DNA of 64,000 nt from Corynebacterium pseudogenitalium (GCF_024453815.1 NZ_CP072934.1:2108001-2172000), one strand, 5' to 3'; positions 9,001-18,704 are shown, counted from the first letter of the stretch. Notes: generated by a model from the sequence alone, not told the origin. Numbers and translations are program-made.

Positions 9001-9222
9001 GACAGCTCCTTGAGGTAGGGATGAAGGCTGCGTTCGTATGAGATAAACACATTGGTGTCGATATTATCACGCATGTTACTCTTTTTCAATACTGTGATAT
9101 GCAACACAATCTGTCTCTGGGGCTGGCATCGAAGTTACATATGCACCCCACCTACGCTGACTCTTGTTGAATGCCTACCCAGAACAGTTCCATACCAAAA
9201 CGGATCAACCCCCTACCACCCC

Positions 9223-9948
9223 CTACGCAGGGCAGATGACGGGCGCGCCGGAGACTGGGTCGTACAGGACCCGGGCTTCGATGCCGTAGACCTCTTCGAG
9301 GAGTTCGGGGGTGAGTACGTCGAGGGGTTCGCCGTGCGTGACCACGCGGCCGGCTTTCATGACGAGGAGTTCGTCGCAGTAGCGGGCGGCGAGGTTGAGG
9401 TCGTGGATTGCGACGACGGCTTGGCGTTCGGTGTCGGCGACGATGTTGCGGATGATGGTGAGCAGGCTGACTTGGTGGTGGAGGTCGAGGGCGGAGGTGG
9501 GTTCGTCGAGAAGGAGGAGTTGGGGTTCGCGTACCAGCATCTGGGCGACGCCGACGAGTTGGCGCTGGCCGCCTGACATGTGGCAGACCATCCGGTCGGA
9601 GATATGGAGGATGCCGAGGCGGTCCATCATCGCGGCGGTGGCCTCGAGTGGGTTGGTGACGGCGCCTCCGGCTTTTGCGGCGACGACGATGGATTCGAAC
9701 GCGGTCAGCGACGCGCTGGTCAGCAGGTCTTGGGGGACGTAGCCGACGTCGTGGGGCTCGCAGGTGGTGGTGACGGTGCCGGACGTGGGGGTTTTGAGCC
9801 CGGCGATAGTTTTGACCAGGGTGGACTTACCGGCGGCGTTGGGGCCGAGGAGGCCGGTGACGGCGCCGGGGGTGCCCAGGCGAAAGGTCATGTCGTGGAG
9901 GATAGGGGTGCGTCCGTAGGCAACGTTGAGGTCTGTGGCGACGATCAT
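9223..9948 (-). CDS. Iron-siderophore ABC transporter, ATP-binding protein
   Basis: This 241-residue ABC ATPase has Walker A GPNAAGKST at about residues 35-43, the signature MSGGQRQL at about 123-130 and Walker B LLLLDEPTSALD. It resembles the FepC/FecE group that powers import of ferric siderophores. It is the last gene of a three-gene minus-strand operon (binding protein, permease, ATPase), 2 bp after the permease gene. The DtxR box upstream of the operon points to iron control. The C-terminus after 'VYGIEARVLYD' is typical of this subfamily. Confidence 0.92.
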   Translation of the reverse strand: MIVATDLNVAYGRTPILHDMTFRLGTPGAVTGLLGPNAAGKSTLVKTIAGLKTPTSGTVTTTCEPHDVGYVPQDLLTSASLTAFESIVVAAKAGGAVTNPLEATAAMMDRLGILHISDRMVCHMSGGQRQLVGVAQMLVREPQLLLLDEPTSALDLHHQVSLLTIIRNIVADTERQAVVAIHDLNLAARYCDELLVMKAGRVVTHGEPLDVLTPELLEEVYGIEARVLYDPVSGAPVICPA

Positions 9949-9950
9949 GG

Positions 9951-11000
9951 TTAGTGGCCTGCCTTGCGGTAGCGGGAGAAGATCAGGAAGACGAAGAATG
10001 GGACGCCGACGATGGCGGTGATGATGCCGATCGGGATCACCAGGCCGGGTTTGACGGTGATGGAGACGGCGTGCGCGGCGGTGAGCAGCAGCGCGCCGGC
10101 CGCGGCGGAGGCGGGCAGGTAGAACTTCTGGTCCTCCCCGACCAGCATTCGGGCGATGTGGGGGCCGACCAGTCCGATGAAGCCGATGACGCCTGCGAAG
10201 GCCACGGAGGCTGCTGCCAGCAGGGATGCCACGATCAGGGTGGTGACGCGCAGGCGGGAGACGTTGATGCCGAGGGAGGCGGCGCGGGCGTCGCCAAGTC
10301 GGAGGGCGGTGAGCCGCCAGGCGTTGAACACCACGAACGGGATTGCGGCGGCAAGGAGGACGCCGATGATGCCGTCGGCGAGCCAGGTGGCGCGCTGCAT
10401 GGAGCCGAGCGTCCAGAAGACGATCTGTTGCAGCGCCTCAAGCGTTGCGCCGTACTGCATGAGCGACAGCAGCGCCTGGAAGAAGAAGGACAGGGCGATG
10501 CCGAGCAGGATCATGGTTTCGGCGGCGGCGCCGCGCCACACGGCTGCTGCGGCGACGACGGCCACCGCCACCAGGGCGGCCAGCGCAGCGGCGAGCGCCA
10601 GGTTGAACTGGGGGTGCGCGATCAGGTTGATGCCCAGCACGATCGACATCGCGGCGCCGAACGCGGCCGCCGCCGAGATGCCCAGCGTGAACGGCTCCGC
10701 GAGCGGGTTGTCCAGGATGGTTTGCATCATCCCGCCCGCAAGTCCCAGGGACGCGCCGATGAGCAGCGCCATCACCGAGGCCGGCAGGCGCAGGTCCCAC
10801 AGGACCACGGAGGCTTGCTCGGGTGCGGTGTTGGGGTGGAGGAGGGCGTCGAGAAGCTGGGAGGCGCTGAGGTTGATCGGGCCGACCACCGTGGCAACGA
10901 CGAAGCTGATGAACGCGACGAGCAGCAGCGCGCTAATCGCGATGAGTTTGCGTCGTCCTCGCTGGTGGTAGGCGCGGATCGCCTGATCTTGCTGGTTCAT
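9951..11000 (-). CDS. Iron-siderophore ABC transporter, FecCD-type permease
   Basis: The 349-residue protein is highly hydrophobic, with about nine or ten membrane helices. It contains the FecCD family hallmarks LRLPASVMALLIGASLGLAG near the N-terminus and GFIGLVGPHIAR at about residue 270. The ATG at 11000 follows the binding-protein gene by 7 bp. It forms the membrane channel, as a homodimer, for the ATPase and lipoprotein encoded beside it. Only one permease gene is present, unlike the second iron system at 54622-56639, which has two. Confidence 0.92.
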   Translation of the reverse strand: MNQQDQAIRAYHQRGRRKLIAISALLLVAFISFVVATVVGPINLSASQLLDALLHPNTAPEQASVVLWDLRLPASVMALLIGASLGLAGGMMQTILDNPLAEPFTLGISAAAAFGAAMSIVLGINLIAHPQFNLALAAALAALVAVAVVAAAAVWRGAAAETMILLGIALSFFFQALLSLMQYGATLEALQQIVFWTLGSMQRATWLADGIIGVLLAAAIPFVVFNAWRLTALRLGDARAASLGINVSRLRVTTLIVASLLAAASVAFAGVIGFIGLVGPHIARMLVGEDQKFYLPASAAAGALLLTAAHAVSITVKPGLVIPIGIITAIVGVPFFVFLIFSRYRKAGH

Positions 11001-11007
11001 GGTTCCC

Positions 11008-12192
11008 CTACTGCTGTGTCTGGGCGAAGAACGCGCCGGAGTAGTCGAATGGCAGCCAGTCGGCGTGGAACTGTTCGAAGTCCTTCGCCGGGTCCATGTC
11101 AGCGAAGGATTCTGGGTGCAGCCACTTCGCGAACGCCTCAAGTGCGAACACGTTGTACGGGTTGTCGTAGAACTGGTGGTAGACGGCGAAGTACTTGCCC
11201 TGCTTCGGCGCCTGCAGCAGGTCGAGACCCGGGGTGCCCAGCGGGTTGTTCAGGGTTTCGGCGGCGCGCTGTGGGCTGGACTGGTAGCCGAGCTCGACGT
11301 GGCTGAAGGTGTCCGGCTGGTCGGGCTTGCGTGCCCACTCGCCGCCGGTGACGATGAGGTTTTCGGGCTGCAGCTCGATCATCTTCTCAGCGCTGAACTG
11401 CTTGGAGTCGGCGGTGATGAGCTGTTCGCCCAGGTTGTTGCCGCCGGCGGCGGTGAGCAGCTGGCCAAGGTTCGCCTTGCCGGGGGTGCTGCAGCAGTCA
11501 ACGAAGCCCGCGGCGGACCAGATCAGGCCGTCTTTCTTTCCGTCCTTTGCGACGGCCTCTTCGACCCGACCCTTGATCTCTTCGACCTTCGATTCGTAGA
11601 ACTCGCCGTATTCCTTAGCGCGTTCCGACTTGCCCATCAGGTCGCCGAGCAGCTGCACGGAGCTGACGGTGTGCTCGAGTGGGGACTGGCGGAAGTCGGT
11701 GAAGACGTACTTCATGCCAGTCTGGTCCATCTTTTCCAACAGGCCGGATTCCTCGGCGACTTTCTTCTGGTCGAGCGTCATGACGACGACGTCCGGGTCC
11801 TGCGCCATGAGCGTCTCCAGGGAGACGTCGCCCTTGCCGATGTTGCCGATCTCCTGCGCCTTCATGGCGCCCTCGCTGATTTCGAAGACCTTGTCCTTGA
11901 ACGCCGGGGCGGCCTTGGTCAGGTCGTTGCCGTAGGCCACGACGTGGTCGAAGGGGTCCCCGCCGAGCAACGCGGTGGCGAAGACGCCGCGGCCCTCGCC
12001 GAGCACGATGCGCTCTGGGGCGTGGTCGAAGGTGACTTCGCGGCCGGTGACGTCGGTGACGGTCAGCGTCTTGTCCGCCGGGGTCGGCTCGGCGGATGGG
12101 GTGGTGTCGGCGCTGTTGCCCGAGCACGCGGCGAGTGAGGCGGCCGCGCACAGGGCGACGGCGCCGGTCATTGCTTTACGCAGGATGTTCAC
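11008..12192 (-). CDS. Iron-siderophore-binding lipoprotein of ABC transporter
   Basis: A 394-residue protein with signal peptide and lipobox (SLAACS), anchored to the outer face of the membrane. After a Pro/Thr linker it shows the Fe/B12 periplasmic-binding fold, with PERIVLGEG and DPDVVVMTLD segments. It captures ferric siderophore and hands it to the permease. AAGGA lies 8 nt before the GTG start. The DtxR box at 12246-12264 sits 54 bp upstream. It is the first gene of the three-gene operon. Confidence 0.92.
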   Translation of the reverse strand: MNILRKAMTGAVALCAAASLAACSGNSADTTPSAEPTPADKTLTVTDVTGREVTFDHAPERIVLGEGRGVFATALLGGDPFDHVVAYGNDLTKAAPAFKDKVFEISEGAMKAQEIGNIGKGDVSLETLMAQDPDVVVMTLDQKKVAEESGLLEKMDQTGMKYVFTDFRQSPLEHTVSSVQLLGDLMGKSERAKEYGEFYESKVEEIKGRVEEAVAKDGKKDGLIWSAAGFVDCCSTPGKANLGQLLTAAGGNNLGEQLITADSKQFSAEKMIELQPENLIVTGGEWARKPDQPDTFSHVELGYQSSPQRAAETLNNPLGTPGLDLLQAPKQGKYFAVYHQFYDNPYNVFALEAFAKWLHPESFADMDPAKDFEQFHADWLPFDYSGAFFAQTQQ

Positions 12193-12245
12193 AGTGGTTT
12201 CCTTGCCGTATTACGATTGTTCCAATAGAGCGAACAAACGATATA

Positions 12246-12264
12246 CCAGGCAAGGCTTACCTAA
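12246..12264 (-). promoter_or_regulatory. DtxR-type iron box
   Basis: Read on the minus strand the 19-mer is TTAGGTAAGCCTTGCCTGG, close to the DtxR consensus TTAGGTTAGCCTAACCTAA. It lies upstream of the siderophore-binding lipoprotein gene and overlaps the last codons of the acyltransferase gene at 12257. It should repress the operon when Fe2+ is sufficient. Confidence 0.8.
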
Positions 12265-13294
12265 CAACCCCCGCGCGGAGCTGGTGCACCACCCGCGCGC
12301 CGGGCACCTCCACCCACGAGTAGAACAAATAGCTCACCACCAGGCTCAACAGCACCGTCAGGGTGAGGACGGGGACGAAGTGGGCGCTAAAAAGCCCTAC
12401 CCCCAAGATTGGGAACACGAAGTAGAGCACCGCCATGTGCCACAAAAACAGCGAGTAGGACCACCGGCCCAGCAGCTGCGCCGAGCGCGTGCACAGCGCG
12501 GTGCCGTGCAGGCGCGGCGCGAGCGCGAACGGCACGATCCAAAGCGCCGCGAACAGCGCGCCGAGCAGCACCCGGACGTTGAACTCGGCGGCGCTCGGGT
12601 GCTCCAGCCCCGCAGGGCCAAGCACCCCGCCCGCCCACGCGACCGGTAGCGACAACGCCGGGAACACCCAGCGCAGCGCCGGCACCCGCAGCCGCCACGT
12701 GTGCCCGGCGCGCTCCACCTCCGCACACAGCAAGCCCACCGCGAACCACGGCGCAAAGGAGATCGACCAAATCTGCAGGTTCAGCTCCCCCGGCGTCTGC
12801 TCCGGGCTGGGGATCAGGTGCGGCCACACCAGGGCGGCCGCCACCGCCACCGCCAGCACCACCGCGCGGCCCCGGCGCCCGCACGCAAGGTAGGCGGGCA
12901 GGACCAGGTAGAACGCCACCTCGACACAGAGGGACCAGTGCTGGGTGAGGCCGTCGATAAGCCCGCCGGGGACGTAGAGCTGCGTAAGCGTCAGGTTGGC
13001 CAGAAGCGGGCCGGCGCGCACCCCCGCCAGTGGCGGCAACGTCACCACGATGATCGCCACGGACACCACGTACGCAGGCACAATGCGGGCGACGCGACGC
13101 CAGTAGTACTCGCGCGCCGGGCGGGGCTCGCCGCGCGCCAGCAAAAACGCCGACAGCGCGAAGAAGACGGCCACGAAGTAGTCGAAGCGCGCGAGCACCG
13201 GCGAGTCAGTGGCCGTCTGGAACGCCACGTGCGTCACCACAATGCCGAGCGCCGCGATACCGCGCAGGCCCGCCAGTTCCGGGAGTACGTTAAT
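12257..13294 (-). CDS. Membrane acyltransferase, acyltransferase-3 family
   Basis: About ten membrane helices and the N-terminal signature LRGIAALGIVVTH identify an acyltransferase-3 (OafA-like) enzyme. The Arg and His of that motif are functionally important in the family. Such enzymes move acyl groups onto envelope glycans or glycolipids. The start is unresolved: homology begins at about 13290, and no ATG, GTG or TTG lies between there and an upstream GTG near 13399, which would overlap the divergent DUF3068 gene. I placed it at an ATT (13294); an internal GTG in the GIVVTH motif would remove the key Arg. Its divergent neighbours suggest a shared envelope-lipid role. Confidence 0.8.
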   Translation of the reverse strand: MNVLPELAGLRGIAALGIVVTHVAFQTATDSPVLARFDYFVAVFFALSAFLLARGEPRPAREYYWRRVARIVPAYVVSVAIIVVTLPPLAGVRAGPLLANLTLTQLYVPGGLIDGLTQHWSLCVEVAFYLVLPAYLACGRRGRAVVLAVAVAAALVWPHLIPSPEQTPGELNLQIWSISFAPWFAVGLLCAEVERAGHTWRLRVPALRWVFPALSLPVAWAGGVLGPAGLEHPSAAEFNVRVLLGALFAALWIVPFALAPRLHGTALCTRSAQLLGRWSYSLFLWHMAVLYFVFPILGVGLFSAHFVPVLTLTVLLSLVVSYLFYSWVEVPGARVVHQLRAGVVR

Positions 13295-13303
13295 GTTTCT
13301 GAT

Positions 13304-14023
13304 GTGGACATTGTAAGCAAACGGCGCCTGGGCATCTGCGCCGCCATCATCGCGGTGTGCGTGGCGCTGAACTTCCTGTCCCCGCTCATCATCAACCACC
13401 AGCGGGTGCTCGCCCCCACCGAAAGCACCCTCCTTTTCGACGGCCCCTCCGCCCTCACCCGCACCCTCCTCATCACGGAGGGTCCCTCGGAGGAGCACCC
13501 GAAGAAGAAGGCGCTGACCATGTCCGCCACCGTCCGCAACGAGGGCACCGTCATCGCCGAGGACTCCTTCGAGGTCAACCCGGCCTCCGCCTACCCCACC
13601 AGCGGACGCCAGGGCTTAGGCTACGTCCTGCCGTACAACCCGGAGCGCCGCTCCTACCCGTTCTACGACCCGCTTGCGGACCTCGTCGTCCCCCTGGACT
13701 ACCTCGGCGCCGGCTGGGTCGCCGACCTGGAAACTTACAAGTACACCGCCACCATCGACGTGCCCGAATACCACGCCGAGCGCACCATCGACGTCGAGCG
13801 CCGCACCGGCCGCCTCCTCGACGAGTCGTGGACCATCACGCGCGGCCCCCTCAAGGGCCTCTACACACTCAGCGAAGAGAACAAGGCCACCGCGGCCTCC
13901 GCCGCACTTCACGACGTCCACATCCTCAAATCCCTCCAGGTCATGGCGTTCGTAACTCGCTTGGTCAGCGCGCTCGCGCTCTTCTACGCCTTCGTCCTGC
14001 TGGTGCGGCGCCGCCGTGATTAA
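13304..14023 (+). CDS. DUF3068 (porin PorA-like annotation) membrane protein
   Basis: This 239-residue protein has an N-terminal membrane segment (GICAAIIAVCVALNFLSPLI), a 180-residue extracytoplasmic domain containing the tract RSYPFYDPL, and a C-terminal membrane segment followed by RRRRD. That topology matches DUF3068 proteins of mycolate actinobacteria. A family member in C. glutamicum has been linked to lipoglycan maturation; I rely on memory for that. The GTG start at 13304 faces the acyltransferase with almost no gap. The 3' end overlaps the next gene by 8 bp, so the two are probably translated together. Confidence 0.82.
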   Translation: MDIVSKRRLGICAAIIAVCVALNFLSPLIINHQRVLAPTESTLLFDGPSALTRTLLITEGPSEEHPKKKALTMSATVRNEGTVIAEDSFEVNPASAYPTSGRQGLGYVLPYNPERRSYPFYDPLADLVVPLDYLGAGWVADLETYKYTATIDVPEYHAERTIDVERRTGRLLDESWTITRGPLKGLYTLSEENKATAASAALHDVHILKSLQVMAFVTRLVSALALFYAFVLLVRRRRD

Positions 14024-15464
14024 GGGGCGTCTGCTCTCCTGGCTGCTGGTTGCCTACGCGGTGGCCCTGATCCTCGGCGTGACCTGGCCGTTCCTCGCGC
14101 CGGGCGAGGCACTCGCGTACCGGGACATGCTCGTCCTGCCGAACATGGCGCTGACCCGCGCCGCGCTCGGCTTCGGGGACTTGCCGGCCCGCAACGTCCC
14201 CCAGGACGCACTGCTCGCCGTCCTCCCCTTCCCGGTCCTGACGGTGCGCGCGCTCGTGGTCGGCGCCGCCTCCGCTGCCGCTTCGGCGGGCTGGCGGATC
14301 GGGCGTAACGGCTGGGGCCGGTTCGCGGCGATCACGGTCGCGGTGTGGAACCCGTTCGTCGTCGAGCGCCTGTTGCAGGGGCAGTGGTCGGTGGCGGTGG
14401 CCGCCTGGCTGCTGCCGCTAGTGGCGCTTGGCGCGCGCGGCAGCATCGCCGCCCAGTGGATATGCTCGCTCACCCCCACCGGCGCCATCGCGGCCGCCCT
14501 CCACTCGCGACGCTGGCTGTTCAGCGCCCTGACCTGCGCGCCCTGGGTGGTCGCCGGTGCGCTCGCCGCCTTTGGCGGCGGTGAGGGGACATCCTCGGCG
14601 CAGGCCGCCGCCATGTTCGCCCCGCGTGCGGAGGCGGGCGTCGGCACCCTCGGCGCGCTGCTTGGCTTGGGCGGGATCTGGAACGCCCACGCCGTGCCCG
14701 CCTCCCGCGCCTCCGGCTTCGCCGTCTTCGGCGTGTTGCTTTTTGCCGTGCTGTGCCTGGCGTGGCGCCACGTCCCGCGCCGCCTCCTCGCGCTGGCGGG
14801 CCTCGGGTTCGCGCTGGCGCTCGCGTCGTGGGCGGGCCTACTCACCCCCATTATCCAGTACGTTCCCGGCGGCGGCCTCCTTCGCGACGCCCACAAACTC
14901 CTCATCCTCGCCATCCCCGCCTACGTCACCGCCGCCGGCAACCTCCCGGGGCTTCGCGCCCAACTCGCGGGCAGTTTCGCCCTCCTCCAGCTTCTCGACG
15001 CCCCCTTCGCCCTCTCCGCCCTCACCCCAGTTCCAGCGTCTTCCCTCCCGATCCCGCACGTCGACGACCAGGGCCGCGACGTCTTCTTCGTCGACCGCCC
15101 CACCCTCACCCGACGCGCCGACGGCGCCACCATCGTCGACCCCGCCCCCAAAATCATGAACGTCGTCGAGTCCGGCGCGCTGCGCGTTGGCGACGTGGAA
15201 GTCGACCCGCCGTCCCCGCGCTGGTCCGCCCTTAACGCGGATGTGGGGCTTGCCGCCTCGATGGGCGTCGGCGTGGTGGTGTACCCAGATGGCCGCTCGG
15301 TAAACACGGGGGCCGCGCCCGTCGGCCTGCCGCCGCTTGGCCTCGGACTGTTCGGACTGTGGTGCACATCGCCCCTGATTGCGCTGCTGACCAGGCGCTT
15401 TAAGCAGTTGGGGAACTCCCATTATTGGAGCATTTGCAGTATTCTTGCGCGTAGGTTAAAGTGA
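14016..15464 (+). CDS. Polytopic membrane protein, possible GT-C-like
   Basis: A 482-residue protein with about ten hydrophobic segments in the first 320 residues and a soluble, proline-rich stretch at about 330-420. A final membrane segment lies near the C-terminus. The motif GGGLLRDAHKLLILAIP resembles a conserved tract in GT-C-like envelope proteins. No catalytic residues can be assigned with confidence. It starts at a GTG overlapping the DUF3068 stop region, so it forms an operon with that gene. I expect a role in lipoglycan or glycolipid assembly; this is inference from neighbours and topology. Confidence 0.75.
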   Translation: MIKGRLLSWLLVAYAVALILGVTWPFLAPGEALAYRDMLVLPNMALTRAALGFGDLPARNVPQDALLAVLPFPVLTVRALVVGAASAAASAGWRIGRNGWGRFAAITVAVWNPFVVERLLQGQWSVAVAAWLLPLVALGARGSIAAQWICSLTPTGAIAAALHSRRWLFSALTCAPWVVAGALAAFGGGEGTSSAQAAAMFAPRAEAGVGTLGALLGLGGIWNAHAVPASRASGFAVFGVLLFAVLCLAWRHVPRRLLALAGLGFALALASWAGLLTPIIQYVPGGGLLRDAHKLLILAIPAYVTAAGNLPGLRAQLAGSFALLQLLDAPFALSALTPVPASSLPIPHVDDQGRDVFFVDRPTLTRRADGATIVDPAPKIMNVVESGALRVGDVEVDPPSPRWSALNADVGLAASMGVGVVVYPDGRSVNTGAAPVGLPPLGLGLFGLWCTSPLIALLTRRFKQLGNSHYWSICSILARRLK

Positions 15465-15501
15465 ACTCCAGGTAAACAAGAGTTTAACAAGGAGCGTAAC
15501 C

Positions 15502-15729
15502 ATGCAGATTCAGTTCAACACCATCCAGAAGCGCGTACTTCGCAACATCCGCCACGACCTCCTCGAGGCGTGGACTCCACAGTTCAGCGAAGCCGAAATC
15601 AACAACGCCTTCGACACCGTCCTCGCCGAGCACTGCAGCACCGCAACCGTCGAAGACTTCATCCCCGTCCTCGTCGAAGCCGAGATGCTCAACCGCCTGC
15701 GCGCAGGCAGCCTCCTCGCAGCCGCCTAA
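15502..15729 (+). CDS. Small three-helix-bundle dimerization-domain-like protein
   Basis: A 75-residue soluble protein predicted as three helices. The tracts RVLRNIRHDLLEAW and EINNAFDTVLAEH match small actinobacterial proteins called three-helix-bundle dimerization domain proteins. AAGGAG lies 7 nt before the ATG. Function is unknown. It is followed by a strong hairpin at 15791-15825 that can terminate its transcript. Confidence 0.75.
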   Translation: MQIQFNTIQKRVLRNIRHDLLEAWTPQFSEAEINNAFDTVLAEHCSTATVEDFIPVLVEAEMLNRLRAGSLLAAA

Positions 15730-15790
15730 ACTCCGGTTCACTCATACTCAACGCGCTCTGCCTGCCCCCATCCCCCTCCCTTCCATCTGC

Positions 15791-15825
15791 AAAAAGTTCC
15801 CGCGCCCTGCGTCTGGGAACTTTTT
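15791..15825 (+). terminator. Terminator-like hairpin, left arm of repeat A2
   Basis: AAAAAGTTCCC (15791-15801) and GGGAACTTTTT (15815-15825) make a perfect 11-bp stem ending in a T-run. It is the left part of type A repeat copy A2, so the repeat seems to double as terminator for the gene ending at 15729. Confidence 0.7.
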
Positions 15826-15913
15826 CGCGTTTTCGGGGGTTTCGGAGCTCACCTCCGAACGCGTTTCCCCAGGTCACGTCGTTCGCTCGCTCGAGCCCGC
15901 TGAAATAGTTCCC
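15791..15913. repeat. Type A intergenic repeat, copy A2
   Basis: The left end AAAAAGTTCCC is at 15791-15801, the core GTTTCCCCAGGTCACG at 15863-15878 and the right end GAAATAGTTCCC at 15902-15913. The right end is shared with the next copy, A3, giving a tandem arrangement. Confidence 0.75.
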
Positions 15914-16100
15914 AAGCTCGGGAACCATTTTGCGTTTTGCAGCTGCTCTAGTCGACTGTTGCGACCGGCTATTTGGTAGCAGTGTCGTGACTATCCGGTA
16001 GCACGACAGTGAGTATCTGGTAGCGCTGCACATCTCCTCACGTTCATACTTCCGGTAGCCACACCACACGGGTGTGGCATCAACCGGAAGGAGTCCGCTC

Positions 16101-17744
16101 ATGACGGATTACCGCGCGATAATGACGTTGCTGATCAAACAGCGTTCTTATCGCCAAATAGAACAACAACTCGGGTGCTCGCACCGTGCAATCGCACGCG
16201 CGAACCACACACTGCGAACCTGTGGATTTAGCACCGTTGAACAAGTCGCAGCGCTGACAGACAACGAGCTAGACGAGTTGTTCGTTGACAAACGAAGTAC
16301 CGGGCAAGGTGAATTCGTCCCGATTGACTTCGAAAAAGTCGTCAAAGCCCGCACAGGACGTACAAAGCAGACCCTGCAAGTCTTATGGGCACGCTACACC
16401 ACCACCCCAGCCGGTCCGGGGCAGCGTCACTACAGCTACGACAGGTTCCGCCAACTTGTCGCAGCACATGTCGACGCGACCGGGCTTTCAGCACGCATCA
16501 CACACGCACCAGGACACACCATGCAAGTCGACTGGGCAGGCACCAAGATGCGACTGTTTGACCCAACCGGGAAACCGGGTGCAAAAGTCAGTATCTTTGT
16601 CGCCTCTCTGCCATATTCAGGGATGCTGTTTGCCTGTGCATGTGCTGACCAACGCCAACAGGCCTGACTTGATGCTCACCGGTGTGCATTCGAATACTTC
16701 GGTGGTGTCTGCCAAGTCGTCGTGCCTGATAACGCGTCGACTGCGTCGAACGCAATCAGTACGTCAGATAGAAACCGGAAGGTCAATGACACCTACGAAC
16801 AGTTCTTGGAGCACTACAACACTGCAGCTCTTCCTGCCCGCCCGCGTCGACCGAAAGATAAAGCGAATGTGGAAGCCGCAGTCAAAATCGTCACACACAA
16901 GATCATCCATGCACTCGATGGTCACCAGTGTGTTGATCTTGACGAGCTCAATGACAAGATTGTCAGCCTTGTCGATGCAATGAACGATGCCACGCCGTTT
17001 CGGAGTCAGCAATCAAGCCGCCGGGACCTGTTTGAAACCTATGAGCAGCATCTTCTTGCCGATCTGCCGCAAACACCATGGCAGCACACCGAATGGAAAC
17101 GCGCGAAAGCCGCACCAGATTTCCACATCATTGTTGCCACGGTGCGCTACTCGGTACCGCATCAACTCGTTGGGCGCACCGTCGATGTGCGTATCACCGG
17201 CCAGGTACTGACAGTCTTTGATGCAGGTCAAACCGTTGCAACCCACCGGGTTTCACATACACGCGGGGCCTATGTCACTGACTGTGACCACATTCCCTCA
17301 GGCATGGATACCACACGCGGGTTGTGGACGAGTGAGTACTTCTACCGTGAAGCCAGCAAAGTTGGGCCGGCAACACGCAAAGTCATCGAAGAGCTCATCG
17401 CAGCAAAAGCAATCCCGGCCCAGGCTTATCAGTCGTGTCGCAACGTGTTGTCGATGGGCAAACACGCCAACAAACCCATTTTGGAAGAGGCCTGCCTGCG
17501 CCTGACAGCCAATGATGGCAGCCGACGTGCCGTGTCCTATACCGCAGTAAAAAACATGATGGCCGCGGTACGCAAAGAGCACACCACCCGACCCCGCGGG
17601 TTCGACCAAGCACAACGCACTACTACACCAATCTTGCCTGATTCGGCTGTGATTGAACATCGCGATACCACTGGGGCACTACTTGGCGGCGCAGACCAGT
17701 TCAGCATGGACAACCTTATGAAGAAAGGAACCCGAAACACATGA
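16101..17744 (+). pseudogene. istA: IS21 transposase istA with one in-frame stop
   Basis: The first part (16101-16667) has an N-terminal helix-turn-helix (SYRQIEQQLGCSHRAIARA) and the start of the DDE domain (HTMQVDWAGTKM). A TGA at 16665-16667 interrupts the frame, which then continues unchanged to 17744. The continuation includes FEYFGG, the VPDN tract, KANVEAAV and the C-terminal domain. IstA proteins usually have Trp at this position (QxxWLDAH), so TGG to TGA is the likely change. GGAAGGAG precedes the ATG at 16101. Its end overlaps istB by 4 bp. Confidence 0.88.
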
Positions 17745-18509
17745 CAAACTCAACCCCGCCAATGGATCGATTTCTTGATGAATCTGTCCTTGCTGACTTC
17801 ACAGCGTTGCGTATGACCGCGTTCGGTAAAACCGTGATCGACATTGCTAATGACCCAGCATTCGACACGTGGACGTTTTCACAAAAGGTGCTCTACGCAC
17901 TAGATAAGGAAGTCGCGGCCAGGCGTGAACGACGCATCAACAAACTTTTGAAAGCATCCCGATCGCCAAACCTTGATGCTTGTCTTGAAAACGTGGTGTG
18001 CACACCTGCCCTCAACATCAACCCGGAGCAAATCAGCCGACTCGCTCATGGTCAATGGTGCCATTTGGGACAAAACATTGTCATCCTGGGCAAATCCTGA
18101 AGTCGGCAAGACCTACCTGGCCCAAGCATTAATCAACGCGGCATGCCGCAACGATTACTCCGCGAGTTTCTACCGCACGGACATGCTTGCAGCACAACTT
18201 GCAGTCTTACAGCCCGATAACCCCACCCGGTTGAAGTTCATTGAGCAACTCCACAACGTGGACGTACTTGTCCTGGATGACTTTTTAACCACGCCGATTG
18301 ATGCTGCCACGGCGCATCAGATATTTAATATCCTCGCCGCGCGCGAACATACCGGCTCGACGATTGTGACCTCCCAGTTCACCCCGAAAGACTGGTATGC
18401 GTCGATTCCTGACGCGGTCATTGCAGAGTCGATTCTCAACCGGCTTGTCGTTGGTGCTGAGATCATCACGCTGGAAGGACCGAATATGCGCTTAGAAGCC
18501 AACGAGTAA
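17741..18509 (+). pseudogene. istB: IS21 helper ATPase istB, frameshifted in the Walker A motif
   Basis: The first frame (17741-18100) carries the N-terminal domain and ends with ILGKS then stop. The other frame resumes at PEVGKTYLAQALINAA and runs to 18509, with Walker B VLVLDDF and the usual C-terminus. Removing one T at about 18095 restores GKPEVGKT, a proper Walker A. The single-base insertion therefore destroys the nucleotide-binding loop. Confidence 0.88.
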
Positions 18510-18704
18510 CCCTCCAACGTCTCCGTGGCCCCTGGGTGATCCCTGCGCTACCGGGTACTCACTCAGGTGCTACCGGATACTCACCACGCCGCTACCATTT
18601 CAGTCTTCTAAACAGTCGACCGACGTAGTGTTTCCCCAGGTCGCGACGACTGACCACAAAGAAAGTTCCCAGGACCACGGGATAATGGAAAACAAGGCAC
18701 ATGC

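Larger units (their letters stand above)
15974..18597 (+). mobile_element. IS21-family insertion sequence, inactivated
   Basis: The 2.6-kb element begins TGGTAGC and ends GCTACCA. Each end has three copies of a GGTAGC-type motif over about 52 bp, arranged as imperfect inverted repeats; multiple end repeats are typical of IS21. It encodes an IstA transposase and an IstB helper ATPase, each with a single lesion: a stop codon in istA at 16665 and a frameshift in istB near 18095. No clear target duplication is visible. It should not move without help in trans. Confidence 0.9.
15902..18670. repeat. Type A repeat copy A3, split by the IS21-family element
   Basis: The left part (15902-15973) has GAAATAGTTCCC and a GCTCGGGAACC arm. 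The right part (18598-18670) has CAGTCGACCGACGTAGT, the core GTTTCCCCAGGTCGCG (18630-18645) and the right end AAAGAAAGTTCCC. Joined together they give one repeat with the order seen in A1, so the IS inserted into a pre-existing copy. Confidence 0.75.

Noticed and set aside
16285..16983. Frame of 232 codons within istA
   Set aside because: It is an alternative frame of the transposase; the true frame continues through the TGA at 16665.
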